In this document: piece by piece, positions 1 through 14,020 of the stretch
How the letters are laid out: every line of letters begins with the position of its first letter
Numbering within the stretch: position 1 is the stretch's first letter
NCBI GenBank assembly: GCA_022661535.1
Contig: JAKULF010000003.1
Span: 6,138,001 to 6,202,000 of the forward strand
Direction: 5' to 3'
DNA: 64,000 nt
DNA from: Eutypa lata
Taxonomy: Eukaryota > Ascomycota > Sordariomycetes > Xylariales > Diatrypaceae
Position numbers and translations under genes: made by a program
Notes under the pieces: generated by a model
Seen by the model: the letters and a program-made list of their open reading frames with translations, nothing else
Told to the model about the DNA's origin: nothing
The model's database searches: none

Positions 1-400
1 ATTAAATTAACGATATTATATTCGTTAAAAATATTTTATTTAATTAATCGTTATAAAACTTAAATTTTAAAATAAATAATAATTAATCGTTTAAAAATCT
101 TGCATACGATTAAATTATAATTAAATTAATACGTAATAATACGTCGAAAAAATTAAATTTATAAATTAATAAATGAAATTAAATAACTATATAATATAAT
201 TAAATTTTATTAATTAAATTTTATTTTACTTTTTATCGAAAAATAATTAAAATTATATCGTTAATATTAAGTATTTCTTATAAAGAAAACTTTAAATTCG
301 TTTTCTTAAAAGTAATAAAATAAAAGCGATAATCGTTAAAAAATTCGATTTTTTTTTCGAAAAAAAAACAATTAAAATTTTAATTATTAAATTATACGAT
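1..400 (+). repeat. Dispersed ~0.9 kb repeat, copy A (cut by window edge)
   Basis: This copy matches 2,520-2,957 in order, including the segment resembling TTAATTATTAAATTAAACGA at its inner end. It is more AT-rich than copy B, and its outer part lies beyond the left edge. It belongs to the family found as inverted pairs further right. No coding potential is seen. Confidence 0.7.
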
Positions 401-2073
401 TATATTAATTAATAATTTTAAATAATATTTATTATTTAAATTTAATAAAAAAACTTTAATAATAAATAAAATAAATAATAATAATAAAGTTTATTTTATT
501 TAAAATTTAATAATTAATAAAAATTTAAAAGAATTATTTATTAAATTACATAAATAATATAATATATTTATAATATATAATTAATTTATATATAAATTAA
601 TAAATTAATTATAAAGAAAGTTTATAAAATATATATTAAAATCTTTTAAAAACTATATTATAAATTTTAATAATTATATAAAACATTATTTTATATATTA
701 AAAAAAAATTCGATAAAATAAAGAAATAAAAAAATAAATTTATTATAATAAACAAAGTTAATAAATTTTTAATATTAAAGTTTTTAATCATATAATAATT
801 AAATTTATTTTTTAATTTCGAAATAAAAATTTATAATTTTTTTTTTAAATAAAGTTTTAATAATAATAATATAATAAAAATATAATAAAAAGATTATTAA
901 TAACGATAAATAAAATTAATTTTAATATTATATAATGTAAATATTATTTAAATATAAATTTAAACATATAACGTTTAAATAACGATAATAAAGTATTTAA
1001 AAAGTTAAAGAAAGTTAAAGATTAAAATATATAATTTAATTAATTTAATAAAATTAATTTAAATAAATGTTATTATAAATTATATAATTAAATTATATAT
1101 TATTAATCCATTAATAATGTAATATTAATAATTATAAACGATTTTTAAATTATTTTAAAAATATATATAAAATAAATTTAAATAAATCTTCTTTTAATAA
1201 AATAATAATAATAATTTATATATATAACGAAATTATAAATTATTATTAAAATCATAAATTATTTTTCAAATTATAAATATAACGATAATATTTTTATTTC
1301 ATAATATAATAATTATAACGTATATTTCTTTTAATAACGATATTATTTTTCATTTTAAAAATAACGTAAATTTATATATAAAAAATATAATATAAAATAA
1401 TAACGATAAAATTATATATTTTAATTTTAATTTAAAAATTTAAAAATTTTTAATATAATTTATATAAAAAAAATTTATAATTAATTTATTATTTTAAATA
1501 TTATAAATTTAATTATATTATAATATATTATAAAATAAAAATTTATTAAATAAATTATAATATAATAATATATATAATAAAAAATTAAAAAAAATTTAAT
1601 ATTTATAAAATATAATAATATTTTTATATTAAAGAAATATTAATTATAATGAAAAATATATAAAATAATAATATTAAAAATAATATATATTTAAATAATT
1701 TATATTATTAAATTATAATAATTTAAAATAAAATATTTTATTATATTTTTAAAAATATATAATCGATATTAATATAAAGATAATTTAAAAATAAAATTTT
1801 ATAATAAAATAACGAAAAATTAAAATATTATTATTATACGTAAATTATATTAAAATAATAATATCGTATTTAAAAAAATAAACATAAAATATAATAAATA
1901 ATATTAATTTATAATAAAAATAATATATTAAAATATATAAAAAAGTTAAATATTAATGTTTATAAATAATAATAATTATAACGTAATAATAATAAAAAAG
2001 TTATTATAAAATATAATAAATATATATATATATATATAATTATAAATTTATAATATAATTATCGAAAAATAAA
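401..2073. other. AT-rich spacer with nothing recognisable
   Basis: I see no gene, tRNA or clear repeat copy. It includes the 228-base run without G or C at 1,406-1,633. It may be eroded interior sequence of the repeat family that flanks it. Confidence 0.6.
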
Positions 2074-2957
2074 TATTATTATTATTATTTCTTTTATATC
2101 GTAACACTTATTTATATTATGTATAAAATACGTGGTATATTTTTAATTTATATTTTATGCATTAAATGTTCGGTATTCGGTATCGCAGCTAAAGTGTTAC
2201 GGAAGCTTATAAGGTAAGTTGTAGCTTAGCGACTAGCGTTCCTTTAACCTTAGACGGGCCGTAATTGAACCGTTGCGGTCGAGTTGCCGGATCGTTAAGT
2301 ATGCGTTGCGGCAAGCTTTAAAGGTGGAAACCGTCGAATCGGGCCGGCAATTGCTTCGACTTCCGGGTGAAAACTACCCTTTTACCCTTGTTAATTCGTA
2401 AGCCCGGTTAAGCTTTTGCTAGTTTTTGCATTAATAAGCTTAATTCTTTTATATTAATGATATAATTAATAAAAAGGCTTAAATTATCGAATCGAAGTAT
2501 TAATTATTTCGTAATTTAAACGTAATTTATTATCGAATTAACGATATTAATTTCGTTAAAAGTTAATTTATTTAATTAATCGTTATAAAGCTCGAACTCT
2601 TTAATAAGTAAAAAGAAAGAAATATATTTAAAGGCTTTTTATACGGTTAAATCGCGGTTAAATCAATGCGTAATAATACGTTAAAAAAGTTAAATTTATA
2701 AATAAATAAATTAAACTTAATAACGATATAATATATTAAGTTTAATAATTAATAAAATTTTATTAATTGCGTTATATTTTTTTTTATTAAAAAATAATTA
2801 AAGTTATATCGTTAATATTAAGCATTTATTATAAAAGAAACTTTAAGTTTAACTTTTAAAAGTAATAAATCGAAAAGCGATAATCGTTAAAGAATTCGAA
2901 CTTTTTTCTTTTCGAGAAAAAACAATTAAGCTTTTAATTATTAAATTAAATAATCGA
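2074..2957 (+). repeat. Dispersed ~0.9 kb repeat, copy B (best-preserved)
   Basis: The copy opens with an ATT microsatellite at about 2,074-2,089 followed by TATATCGTAA. It ends with an AT hairpin motif (arms like AATAATTAAA/TTTAATTATT) at about 2,930-2,950. Bases 2,150-2,450 keep near-normal GC content and look closest to the unmutated ancestor. The reverse complement aligns along its length with 4,254-5,155, 12,475-13,270 and 37,661-38,545. Together with 4,254-5,155 it forms a long inverted pair around a 1.3 kb centre. Confidence 0.75.
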
Positions 2958-4253
2958 AAAATAAATATAATAAATTATTTTTAATTAACGATTTTAATTA
3001 ATTTAAAAAGTTTTTTATATATTTTAATACTTATAAATTATTAAGTAATTATAAATTTCGTATTTTAAATTATTATGCTTTTTATATTAAATATTTTTTT
3101 AAAAAATATTTTTTAAAGTTTTTAATTTTTAATAATTTTATATATTAAAATTTTAAATATAATATAACGTAATTTATATATTATTTAATAATTATAATAT
3201 TTTAAATTATTATTATAATTGCTTTATATATAACTTTTAATTATTATTATTATTTTATTTTTAAACGTTATTAAATATTTTAAATAATAATTATTCGTTT
3301 TACGTTTATTTTTAAATTACGTTTTTTAAATATAAATTATTATTTTTGTAATATCGTTTTCGTTAATTATTTTTTTATCGTTTATTTATTATTTTTCGTT
3401 AATTATAATAATATTTTTTTAATTTTTAATTAATAAATTTTTATCGTTTTAATATTTTTTCGTAATATTTTTTATTAAGTTTATATTTTTAATAAATAAA
3501 TTAAATAAAATTATTATTAACTTTAAATTAATTTTAATAATAAATTAAAGTTTAAAAATATTTTTAAACGAATTTTATTAATATTATATTTTTATTTTAT
3601 TTTAAATTTTCGATTTATTATATCGTTAATTTTATAATAATTAATAATTTACGTTATATTTATTATATTAAAAATAAAATAAATATTTTTAATAAATATT
3701 TTTAATTTTTTTAATAATTTTTATATAATTTAATTTAATTAATTTTAAATTTATAATTAATATTTATTTTATTAAAAATAAAATAATTATTAATTTTATT
3801 TTAAAGTTTAAAATAACGAAATATAATTATCATTTAATTATTTTTTATTAAATTATTATTATTTATTATAAAATTTATATAAAAGAAATTAAATTAGTGT
3901 TATATATTTTAAAAACTAAACGTAACGTTATTATTATAATTAAATTATAATTTTCTATTATTAATTTTTTTTAAAATTTAAATATTAATTAATAAAATTT
4001 TTATTATATTTAATTATCGTTTTTTATTAATTTTTTATTATTAAACTTTAAATTTTAATTAATTTATATTTTTTGTTAAAGTTTAAATTTATTTCGTTAA
4101 TAATATATATTTTTTTAATTATAATAACTTTATTTATATAATTTATTATATCGTTTTTTATTATATTTAAAATAATAATTATTTATAATTTTTTTATAAT
4201 AATAAAAAAACATTAAAATTAATTTAATTTTAAATATTAATTAATTTCGTTAA
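2958..4253. other. Centre of the inverted-repeat element
   Basis: This AT-rich segment sits between inverted copies B and F. Its left end (about 2,985-3,110) recurs at about 11,505-11,645, which suggests that the centre and the inverted arms once moved as one unit. No reading frame survives, so a former transposase gene cannot be confirmed. Confidence 0.5.
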
Positions 4254-5155
4254 ATCGTTTAATTTAATAATTAAAAGTTTAATTATTCTTTTTCGAAAAA
4301 AAAAATTTAAATTTTTTAACGATTATCGCTTTTTAACTTATTATATTTAAAAATTAAACTCGAGATTTTTTTCGTAATAAATATTTAACGTTAATAATAC
4401 GATTTTAATTATTTTTTCATAAAAAAAATATAACGCAATTAATAAAATTTTATTAATTATTAAATTTAATTACGTTATATCGTTATTTAATTTAATTTAT
4501 TTACTTATAAATTTAATTTTTTAACGTTTTATTATGCATTAATTTAATTACGAATTAATCGTATAAAAACTTATAAACGATTCGTTATCGTTTATTTTAA
4601 AATTTAACCTTTATAACGATTAATAAAATAAATATTTTTCGACGAATATAACGATTATTAATTAATAATAATTATAATTAAATTATAATTAATTAATATT
4701 TTTAATTTAAAAATTTAAGTTTTTATTAATTAACAATTATTATTAATTAATTATAAAAATTAAATTCGTTAATATAAAAATTAATAAAACTTAATAAAGT
4801 TTATAAATTAATAAAATTATAAAGGTAATTTTTATTTTAAAATTAAAATAATTAATAATTTAATTTAACGATTTTTATTTTTAAAGTTAATCGTAATACG
4901 TATTTAACGATTCGATAACTTAATCGTAATAATTTAATTACGATTCGTTTAAAGTTAAAAAAACGTTAAATTATTTAATTTTATTTTATTAAATCGTTAA
5001 ATTATAACTTATTTTATAAACTTTCGTAATATTTTAATAACAATATTAAATATTAAATAATTAATACATAAAATATAAATTAATAATATATTATATATTT
5101 ATATATAATATTATAAATTTACGATATAAAAAAATAATAATAATAATAATAATTA
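4254..5155 (-). repeat. Dispersed ~0.9 kb repeat, copy F (inverted partner of B)
   Basis: The copy starts with the conserved hairpin motif AATAATTAAAAGTTTAATTA and ends with an AAT microsatellite at about 5,133-5,153. Its reverse complement tracks copy B block by block, for example the 4,860-4,960 segment against the GC-preserved 2,240-2,340 segment. It is strongly RIP-eroded compared with copy B. Confidence 0.75.
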
Positions 5156-7429
5156 ATTTCGTTAAATATAAATTATTTTATTTTAATATTTAAAAAATTA
5201 AAAATTAACGTTTTAATATTAATTAATTTCGTTTAATATACGTTTTATATTACATTATAAAAAAGAAAACAACTTATTTTATTTAATATTTTTTAAAACG
5301 TTATTTAATTATTAATTTTATATTAACGATATATATAATTTATTAATAAAATATTAAAGCTTTTAATTTTAAAAATAATAAATTTAATTTTTATTATAAT
5401 ATATCGTTAATTAAATAAATAATTATCATTTTATAATAATTATAAATTTAATTTTTATTTTTTTAATATTATAAATATTATTAAAATATTTTTATTATAA
5501 ATATTTAAATAATTTTTAATTAATTTATAACGAAATAAAATTATAAAAATATTAAAAATATAATTTCTTTTATATAATATTTATTTTTTCGTTTTATTTT
5601 ATAAATTTCTTTTATATTTTTTTTAAATTAACGTATTAAAGTTTTTTTAAATATTAATAAAATATTTTTTAAAAATTTAAAAATTATATTTTATTAATTA
5701 ATTTTTTTATTTAATAAAAAAATAATCGAGTTTTAATCGTTTTAATATTAAATTACGTTTTTTATTATTTATTTTTTATTTGTTTTTAAAATTTAATAAT
5801 AATATTTTATTAACGATTCTTTATTAATTTTATTTAAGGTTTAAAAATATATAAAGAATATTATAAATTTATTAATAATTTATAAATAAATATACGTAAT
5901 ACGTTTATTTATTAATTTATTTCATTATTTTAATTTAAATATATATAAATGTTAATTTTATGGTATTTTTAAATTAAAAGTTTTTAATAAATAATATTAT
6001 GATTTTATTATTTTTAAACGTTTTCGAAATATAACGTTTATTATAATATCTTTTAATAAATATATACTTATTATTAAATTTTAATTCTTTTTTAAAAATT
6101 TATAACTTAATTTAATTTAATATTTATTTTATTATTTTTAAATAATATTTATAAAATACTTTAAACGATAAATATTTAATTAACGTATTATAATCATTAT
6201 TATAAATAAATTTAATTTTATAAAAAAGATTTAATTTAATTATATTAATTAATACCGTAATATCTTTTAATATATATTTTTTAAAATTTAATTTTTATAT
6301 TTTGTTTATTTATTTATTTAAAAATAATATACGATAAATAATTAACGTTTAATTTTTAAAACATTATAAAACTTTTAATAAAATTTATTAATAAATAATT
6401 TATTTTTATTATTTATAATATTTTTAAAATAATTAAAATAATATTTAATTTTTTCGTATAAAATTAAAATAAACTTTATAATAATTAACGTTTTTATAAA
6501 AAATATAAAAAAAAATATTTTCTTAAAGTAATTTATAATTATTATAATAATATTATAACTTATTTTATTATTTTTTAAATTAAAAAATAACTTTATTATA
6601 AAATTTATATTAATTTTTAAACGATTAATTTAATAAAAATAAAAATAATAAAATTTTATATAATTTATATTAAAATTTTTTAATTTTTTAATAAATAATA
6701 TATAATCTTATATATATTTATATATTAATTAATATATTTTTTAATATAAATTTTATTTTAAAATTATTATAACATTATAAATTACGTTAAAATAATATAT
6801 TAATTTTTAAAAAATAAAATATTTTTATTATTTATTTAATAATTACTTTAAATATTTAAATATTTATAAAATACTTTAATTAATAATTAAAAATCTTTAT
6901 TTTTATTTAAAAAAAATTAAATTTATTTATAAAAAAATCGAAACGTATATAATATTTAATCGTTTTTTTATATTAATTTTTTTATTAAAAAAATGATTTA
7001 AAAAATAATTTTATAATTTTTTATAATTTTTTTAATTTAATAATTTAATTTTTAATTATTTATTATTTTTAAATTATTTAAATTATAATTATTATATAAT
7101 TAATTTTTTAAATATTTAATTTTAGTATAAAATAAAATAAAGATTTTTTATTTTAATTTTTATATTCGTTATTTAAATAATATTTATTTAATACTTTATT
7201 AAATTATTAATAATTAAAATGTTTTATATAATTTAAATTAATTATTCTATTTATTAATAATTAAATCGATTATAATTTTATTTATTTAATATTTATTTTA
7301 TTTTAATAACATTTTTTTTAAAAAATAAAGTTTTTTCGTAAAAATAAAAAATACGTTTTTTTATTAACGCGATTTTAATATATAATTTAATCGTCGATTT
7401 AAATTTTTTATTTTGTTTTATTTTTTTAC
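5156..7429. other. AT-rich spacer with nothing recognisable
   Basis: No gene, RNA gene or obvious repeat copy is visible by eye in these bases. Confidence 0.55.
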
Positions 7430-8390
7430 ATTTATTATTATTAAAATATTAAGCATTAAAGCATGCGATATATGTTTAATTAATCTTCGTATATAAGTAA
7501 TTATAATTATATATTAATTATAAACTTTTTACGTATAAGTTATATATAAATTATAATAAAAAGAAATCGTTTATTATAAATCGATAATTATTTATAATTT
7601 CGAATAAAACCTTTTATTAAACTTTTAAAGATTTATAAATTTAATTAAACATTATTAATATTTATAATTAATAATAAATTCTTTTAATTATATCGTAATA
7701 ATAATATAACGTTATAATATAAATCGTATTTAATTATAACGTTATATTATATTAATTAATTTTATTATTAATTATTATAATAAATCGTAACGAAAGTATT
7801 ATTAACGTATTAACTCGAATCGAAAAGTATTAATTATCGTTATTTAATAACGATTATTATTAATCGATAATTATTATATTTATTAAAAAAGTTATATTTA
7901 ATTAATTATCGTTATAAAATTATTATAAAGCTTAAAAAAAGCGATAAAGATTATAATTATTAATAAAGATAAAAATAAACTTTTATTAATTAATAAAGTA
8001 AAATAAACCCATTAATTATTTTATTTATCGGCCGTTTTTAAACAAAGTCGCTTAAAGGCTTATTTAACTAAACCGCGGCGAAACCGCGGCTAAAACGACG
8101 ATAATTAATCGTCGCAAAAGCTAAATTTATAAATGAACGAATTAAACTTAATAACGACACGTTACGAATTAATAGCTAATAAGATCCTTATTAATTGCAC
8201 GGTATCTTTCTTTTTGCCGAAAGGTAGCCGGGGTTATATCGTTATCGCCGAGCATTTATTGTTAAAAAGGCTTTAAGTTCGAATCTTAAAGGTAACAAGT
8301 CGACAAGGTAATCGTCGAGAAATTCGAACTTTTTTTCTTTCGAAAAAAAACAATTAAACTTTTAATTATTAAATTAAACGACCCGTCGAT
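7430..8390 (+). repeat. Related repeat, C subtype, forward copy
   Basis: The copy opens with ATTATTATT at about 7,431 and ends with the same hairpin motif and TTAAATTAAACGA as copies A and B. Bases 8,030-8,340 keep several GC-rich stretches, such as CCGCGGCGAAACCGCGG, and are the least mutated part. The middle differs from B, so this is a subtype. Its reverse complement recurs at 14,021-14,635, and a fragment recurs at about 30,390-30,560. Confidence 0.7.
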
Positions 8391-11300
8391 TTAAATCGTT
8401 AATTAAATTATTAATTATAAATTAATATTATAAATTAAAATTAAATTAAAATAATTAATATATTTATTAAAATAATTATTTTCGAAAAGTTTTTATTAAA
8501 GTTTTTTATTATTTTTCGAAATATTTTATAATTTATAAATATTATAAACTTTTATATTATATTTTTAAAAAAAATAACGTTAATATTTTAAATTTTTTAT
8601 TATAATTAATAATTTTTATTAATTAATTTCTTTTTTCGTTTTTATATTAATAAATTTTCGTAATTAAAAAATAATAAATCGTTTATTAACGTTATATTTT
8701 TATTATAAAGCTTTTTAAATAATTTTTAAAAAAGTATAAATTTTTATTTTTATAATTTTCGTATAATTTTAATATTAAAATATAATTATTATTAAAAAAA
8801 CTTTTTATAAATTTATAAAAACTTTATAAATATTTTTTAATTAACGAAATATTTATTATTTAATTTCTTTTTAATAAAATTATAATTAAAATAATTTATT
8901 TATAAATATTTATAAATATTAAAAAAAAAATTTTTTTTTACGAAATTAAAATATAATTACGTTTATATAATAATTATTTTTTAAAAGTTTATTTATGTTT
9001 TTTCGATATTTAAAATAATATTAAAAAAATTATTTAAATAATTTATATTTAAATAAGTTTTTAATTTTTTATAAATTATATAAAAATAAATTTTATATTT
9101 TTTTTTCGTTTTAAAAAAAGATTACGATATTATTTAAATATATTATATAAATTTTATTTATTAATTTTATTAAAACTTTATTTATATAAATTTAAAATAT
9201 AATTAAAGTATTTATTAATTAAAGAATATAATTATATATTTAAGTTAATAATAATGAATTTAAAAAACGATTTTTTATTTATTATCTTTTTAATTTAAAT
9301 TTAATAATACGTATTTTTTAAATTTAATTTTAAAAATCTTTTTATTAAATTAAATTAATTTATTGTTTTAAAAATAAAAAATAAAAAATAATAATTCTTA
9401 ATTATAATTTTATTTAATATTTAATAATTAATATAAAATTATACGATATTATTTTCTTAAAAAATAATATTAAAATAATTGTTTTTATTTTAAACTTACG
9501 AATTTATGTTATATAAAAATATTTATTATTAACGTTTTAATATAAAACAAATAAATTTCGTAATTAAAAATTATTTTAAAACGAAATTAATAATATATTT
9601 AATTTCGTTTAATATTAAAAGTTTCTTTATTTTTTATTTAAAATATATATTACGAAACCTTATTAATATTTCGATAAAATTATTATTTTTATTAAATTTA
9701 AAAATATTTCGATCGTTTTTTAAACTTATAAAATTTACTTTATAAATTATTTTATTAATAAAAATAAGTTTAATTAATTTTTTATTAATAAGTTTCTTTA
9801 AATTATTAAAAGTTTATTAATAAATAATAATATTTAAAATTATATTTAAACGTTTTATATTTAATTTAAATAATAAAAAATTTAATGTTTTACAATTACA
9901 TTAAATGGTAAGAAAAATTAATAAAATTTATAAACGTTTTTTTAAATATTTATTATTTTCGTTTTAATTTTAAACGTTTTATAATATTTAATAATAATTT
10001 TTTTAATTTTAATAAAAATTAATTAAATTATAATTATTAATTGTAATTTTTATTTTAAACTTTTATATTTAAATTTATTTAAATTTAAATAAATATTAAT
10101 TTATTTTTTAAATATATAATCGTTTCGTTTTTAAATAATAAATTCATTATAATCCATTTTAACATTTTTATTAAAATAAATTAAATATATACGTTTATTT
10201 CGATATATTATTTTTTTAATTCGAAATTCGTAATAAAATTTTTAAAATTTATTTATTAAATAATTACAAAAATTTTATTTCGTTAATAAAAGTATTTTCG
10301 TTTTTAAATTAATATAAAAAAAGTTTTTGCTTTTTTAAAACAATAATAACGAAATATAAATTCTTTTTAAATGTTAATAAATAAACGTTAATTTTTAAAA
10401 TAACGTTTAATTTTTCGATCGGTTTCATTTATTTCGTTTTTTTAATATATTTAAAAAAAAATAAAACATTAACTTTTTTATTAAAAAAGAAACTTTAATA
10501 TACGGTTCTTTGTTTTTAATTTTTAAAATTTAATTTTTTCCTTAAACGATTTAAAAATAATTAATTTTTATAATTATTTAAAAAAACTTTTTTAAACTAA
10601 TGTTTTATTTTAATAATTTCGTTTTTAATATAAATTATAAATAAAAATAAAAATAATACGTTACTTATTATTTTTTTTTAAATCGATAATTAAATTTTAT
10701 ATATTAAATAAATATATTCTTTATATTACGAAAAATTTTATTAATACTTTATTATTTTATTTAAAAAACATTCGAAATATTTAATTAATATAATTAAAAT
10801 TAATATAATTTCTTTATAAAGATTTATTAATTAATTAATTTTATATTTATAATAATATTTTATATATTATTGAAATATATTTATTATTTATATAATTAAT
10901 AACTCAATATATATACGTAAATTTTATTCTTTTTAATTTTTAAATTTAATTAAATTTAATAATAAATATAATTTAATTTTTTTATTTTTATATCGTAAAT
11001 TTATCGATAAATAATTAATTTATATATTTTAATAATTTTAAATTATTACGTAATTTTGTCATAATATATTATTACGTAATTTATTATATAAATCATTTAT
11101 ACTTTATTTTATTTTTTATTTTTTATAAAATTAATTTATTTTAACGATTTAAATTCGTTTCGTTATTTTTTTTCTTTATAATATTATTAATAATATTTAT
11201 ATTCTTTCGTTAAATATAAATTAAAAATTATTAATAAAACGACGATTAATTAAAAAGTTTATGTTTTTATTAAATTAATTTTATAATTCGTTATTTTTAT

Positions 11301-12474
11301 TATCGTTTTCGTAACGGCTTTTATTTAATAATATAATGATATAACTTTATAATTCGTTTTTAATTTTTTTAATTATAAAAATCTTTTTCTTTACATAAGT
11401 TTTTATTTTTATTAATTATTACGTTAATAATTAAATATAAAATTAAAAGATTATAAATTTATAATGTAATTATTAAATAATAATAAAACAATTTCGAAAA
11501 GTTAATATAATAAATTATTTTTAATTAACGATTTTAATTAATTAAAAAATGTTTTTTATATATATTAACGTTTATAAATCGTTACGTAATCGCAAATTAT
11601 ATGTTTTAAATAATTACGTTTTTTATATTAAATATATTTTTTATAATATATTATTTTATTAAAAAAATAATTTATATATAAATAAAATAATAAAATAATA
11701 TTTTATATTTAAAAACATTATATATTTATAACGTTAAAATCGTAATAAAATAAAAGTTAATATTTTATTATTTTTTAAAACAATTATTATTAATTATAAT
11801 ATAATTATTTAATTTATATATTACGTTTTTTATATAAAAGAATAACGTTTTAATTACATTTTAACTTCGTTATAATTAAAAAAGTTTAATTAATATATTT
11901 ATAATAATAAAATATATTCGTTAAATTTAATTAATCTTTTTTTATAAATATTAAATATTTACGAAAAAAAGTTTACTTAAATTTAATAAATTTATATTTT
12001 TATATAATAAAATTTATTTTTTATATATAAATAAAAAACTATTGTATTTTTAAATTACGATAATATATTTTTAATTTTTATAATATATAATAATAATTAA
12101 TATAATTATTTAACGTTATTAAATCTTTTAATTAATTTAAATAAAAGTATTTTTTTATAATTAAAATTAACGAAGCTTTATATATTAAAATATTTTATTT
12201 TTTTTTATTTTTTATATTAATATTAATTTACGATAATATTAATAAATAAATAAATATTTATTAAAGTTTTTTAAAAATATATTATATTTTACGAAATACT
12301 TTTTTTAATTAATTTAATTTTAATAACGTAATATTTATATTTAATTAATAAGTTTATTAATTATTAATAAATATAATAAATATTAATTAATATAATAATA
12401 ATATTTATTTAAGTTTATATATTTAAAACTTATACGATAATATTTTATATAATTTATATTAATTATTATATAAA
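8391..12474. other. AT-rich spacer between C-type inverted copies
   Basis: No gene is visible. A segment at about 11,505-11,645 matches 2,985-3,110, the inner flank of copy B, so part of this stretch is probably the interior of a second B-type element whose left arm is lost or unrecognisable. Confidence 0.5.
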
Positions 12475-13270
12475 TTATTTAACTTAATAATTAAAAGTTT
12501 AATTATTATTTTTTTCAAAAAAAAATTAAGTTTAAATTTTTTTATCATTATAGCTTTTTAACTTATTATTTTTAAAAATTAAACTTAAGGTTTTTTTCGT
12601 AATAAATATTCGATATTAACGATATAACTTTAATTATTTTTCGGTAAAAAATATATAACGGAATTAATTAAATTTTTTTAATTATTAAATTTAATTGCGT
12701 TATAGCGTTATTTAATTTTATTTATTTATTTATAAATTTAATTTTTTCGACGTTTTATTATGCGTTAATTTAATCGCGAATTAATCGTATAAAAATTTAT
12801 AAACGATTCGTTATCGTTTATTTTAAAGTTTAATCTTTATAACGATTAATAAAATAAATATTCTTTATCGAATATAACGATCGTTAATTAATAATAGTTA
12901 TAATTAAGTTATAATTAATTAATATTTTCGATTTAAAGATTTAAGTTTTTATTAATTAACGATTATCGTTAACGAATTATAAATATTAAATTCGTTAATA
13001 TAAAAGTTAATAAAGCTTAATTAAGTTTATAAATTAATAAAAATAAAAAGGTAATTTTTATTCGAAAAGTAAAATAATTATTAATTTAATTTAACGGTTT
13101 TTACTTTTAAAATTTATCGTAATACGTATTTAATAATTCGATAATTTAATTATAATAATTTAATTACGATTTATTTAAAATTAAAAAAACGTTAAATATA
13201 AATTAATAATATATCCTATATTTATATATAATATTATATATTTATAATATAAAATAATAATAATAATTAT
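12475..13270 (-). repeat. Dispersed ~0.9 kb repeat, copy G
   Basis: The copy runs from the hairpin motif at 12,480-12,510 to an AAT run near 13,255. It aligns closely with copy F, for example 12,700-13,160 against 4,470-4,960. Confidence 0.7.
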
Positions 13271-13744
13271 AATTATTATCATTATATACGATTAATTTTT
13301 AATTAATTAAATAATGTTTTAATTATTAAAATTAATTTTAAAAACGTTTTATTATATAAGTTTTTTTTTAATAATTAATTAAAATATTTCTTTAATTATA
13401 TTTTTAATTAAAGAAATTAAAAAAATAATGTAATTTATTATTTATTATATTATAAATTACGTTATTATTAATAATAATCGAAATTTATAAATATAATAAA
13501 ATAATATTTAAATAAATTATAATTAAAATTTATCATTATTTTATATTAAAATTAAATTAATTTTAAATTAATTAATTTTATAACTTAATATAAATTAAAT
13601 TTTTTAAATAACGTTATAATTTTATTATAATAAATAAAAGTTATTTATTTAATTAATATATATTTTTATTTATTATTAAAAATTTATTTATTTTTATACG
13701 TTTATTAATTTATTTTTATAATTATTATAATTAATAAAATAATT

Positions 13745-14020
13745 AATTAATTTAATAATTAAAATTTTAATTATTATTTTTTTAAAAACAAAATTAAATT
13801 TTTAACGATTATTATTTTTAATATATTATTTTAAAAATTAAATTTAAAATTTATTTTCGTAATAAATGTTTATTATTAATAATACGATTTCGAATATTTT
13901 TCGATAAAAACTTTTAATATAATTAATAAAGTTTTATTAATTATTTAATATTATTTATTTATTTATAAATTTCTTTTTATATATTATTACGTATTAAGTT
14001 AATTATAATTTAATTATAAT
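13745..14020 (-). repeat. Partial repeat copy H
   Basis: The inner-end hairpin motif is present at about 13,750-13,780, followed by the beginning of the repeat. The copy breaks off near 14,020, where another copy begins. Confidence 0.55.
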
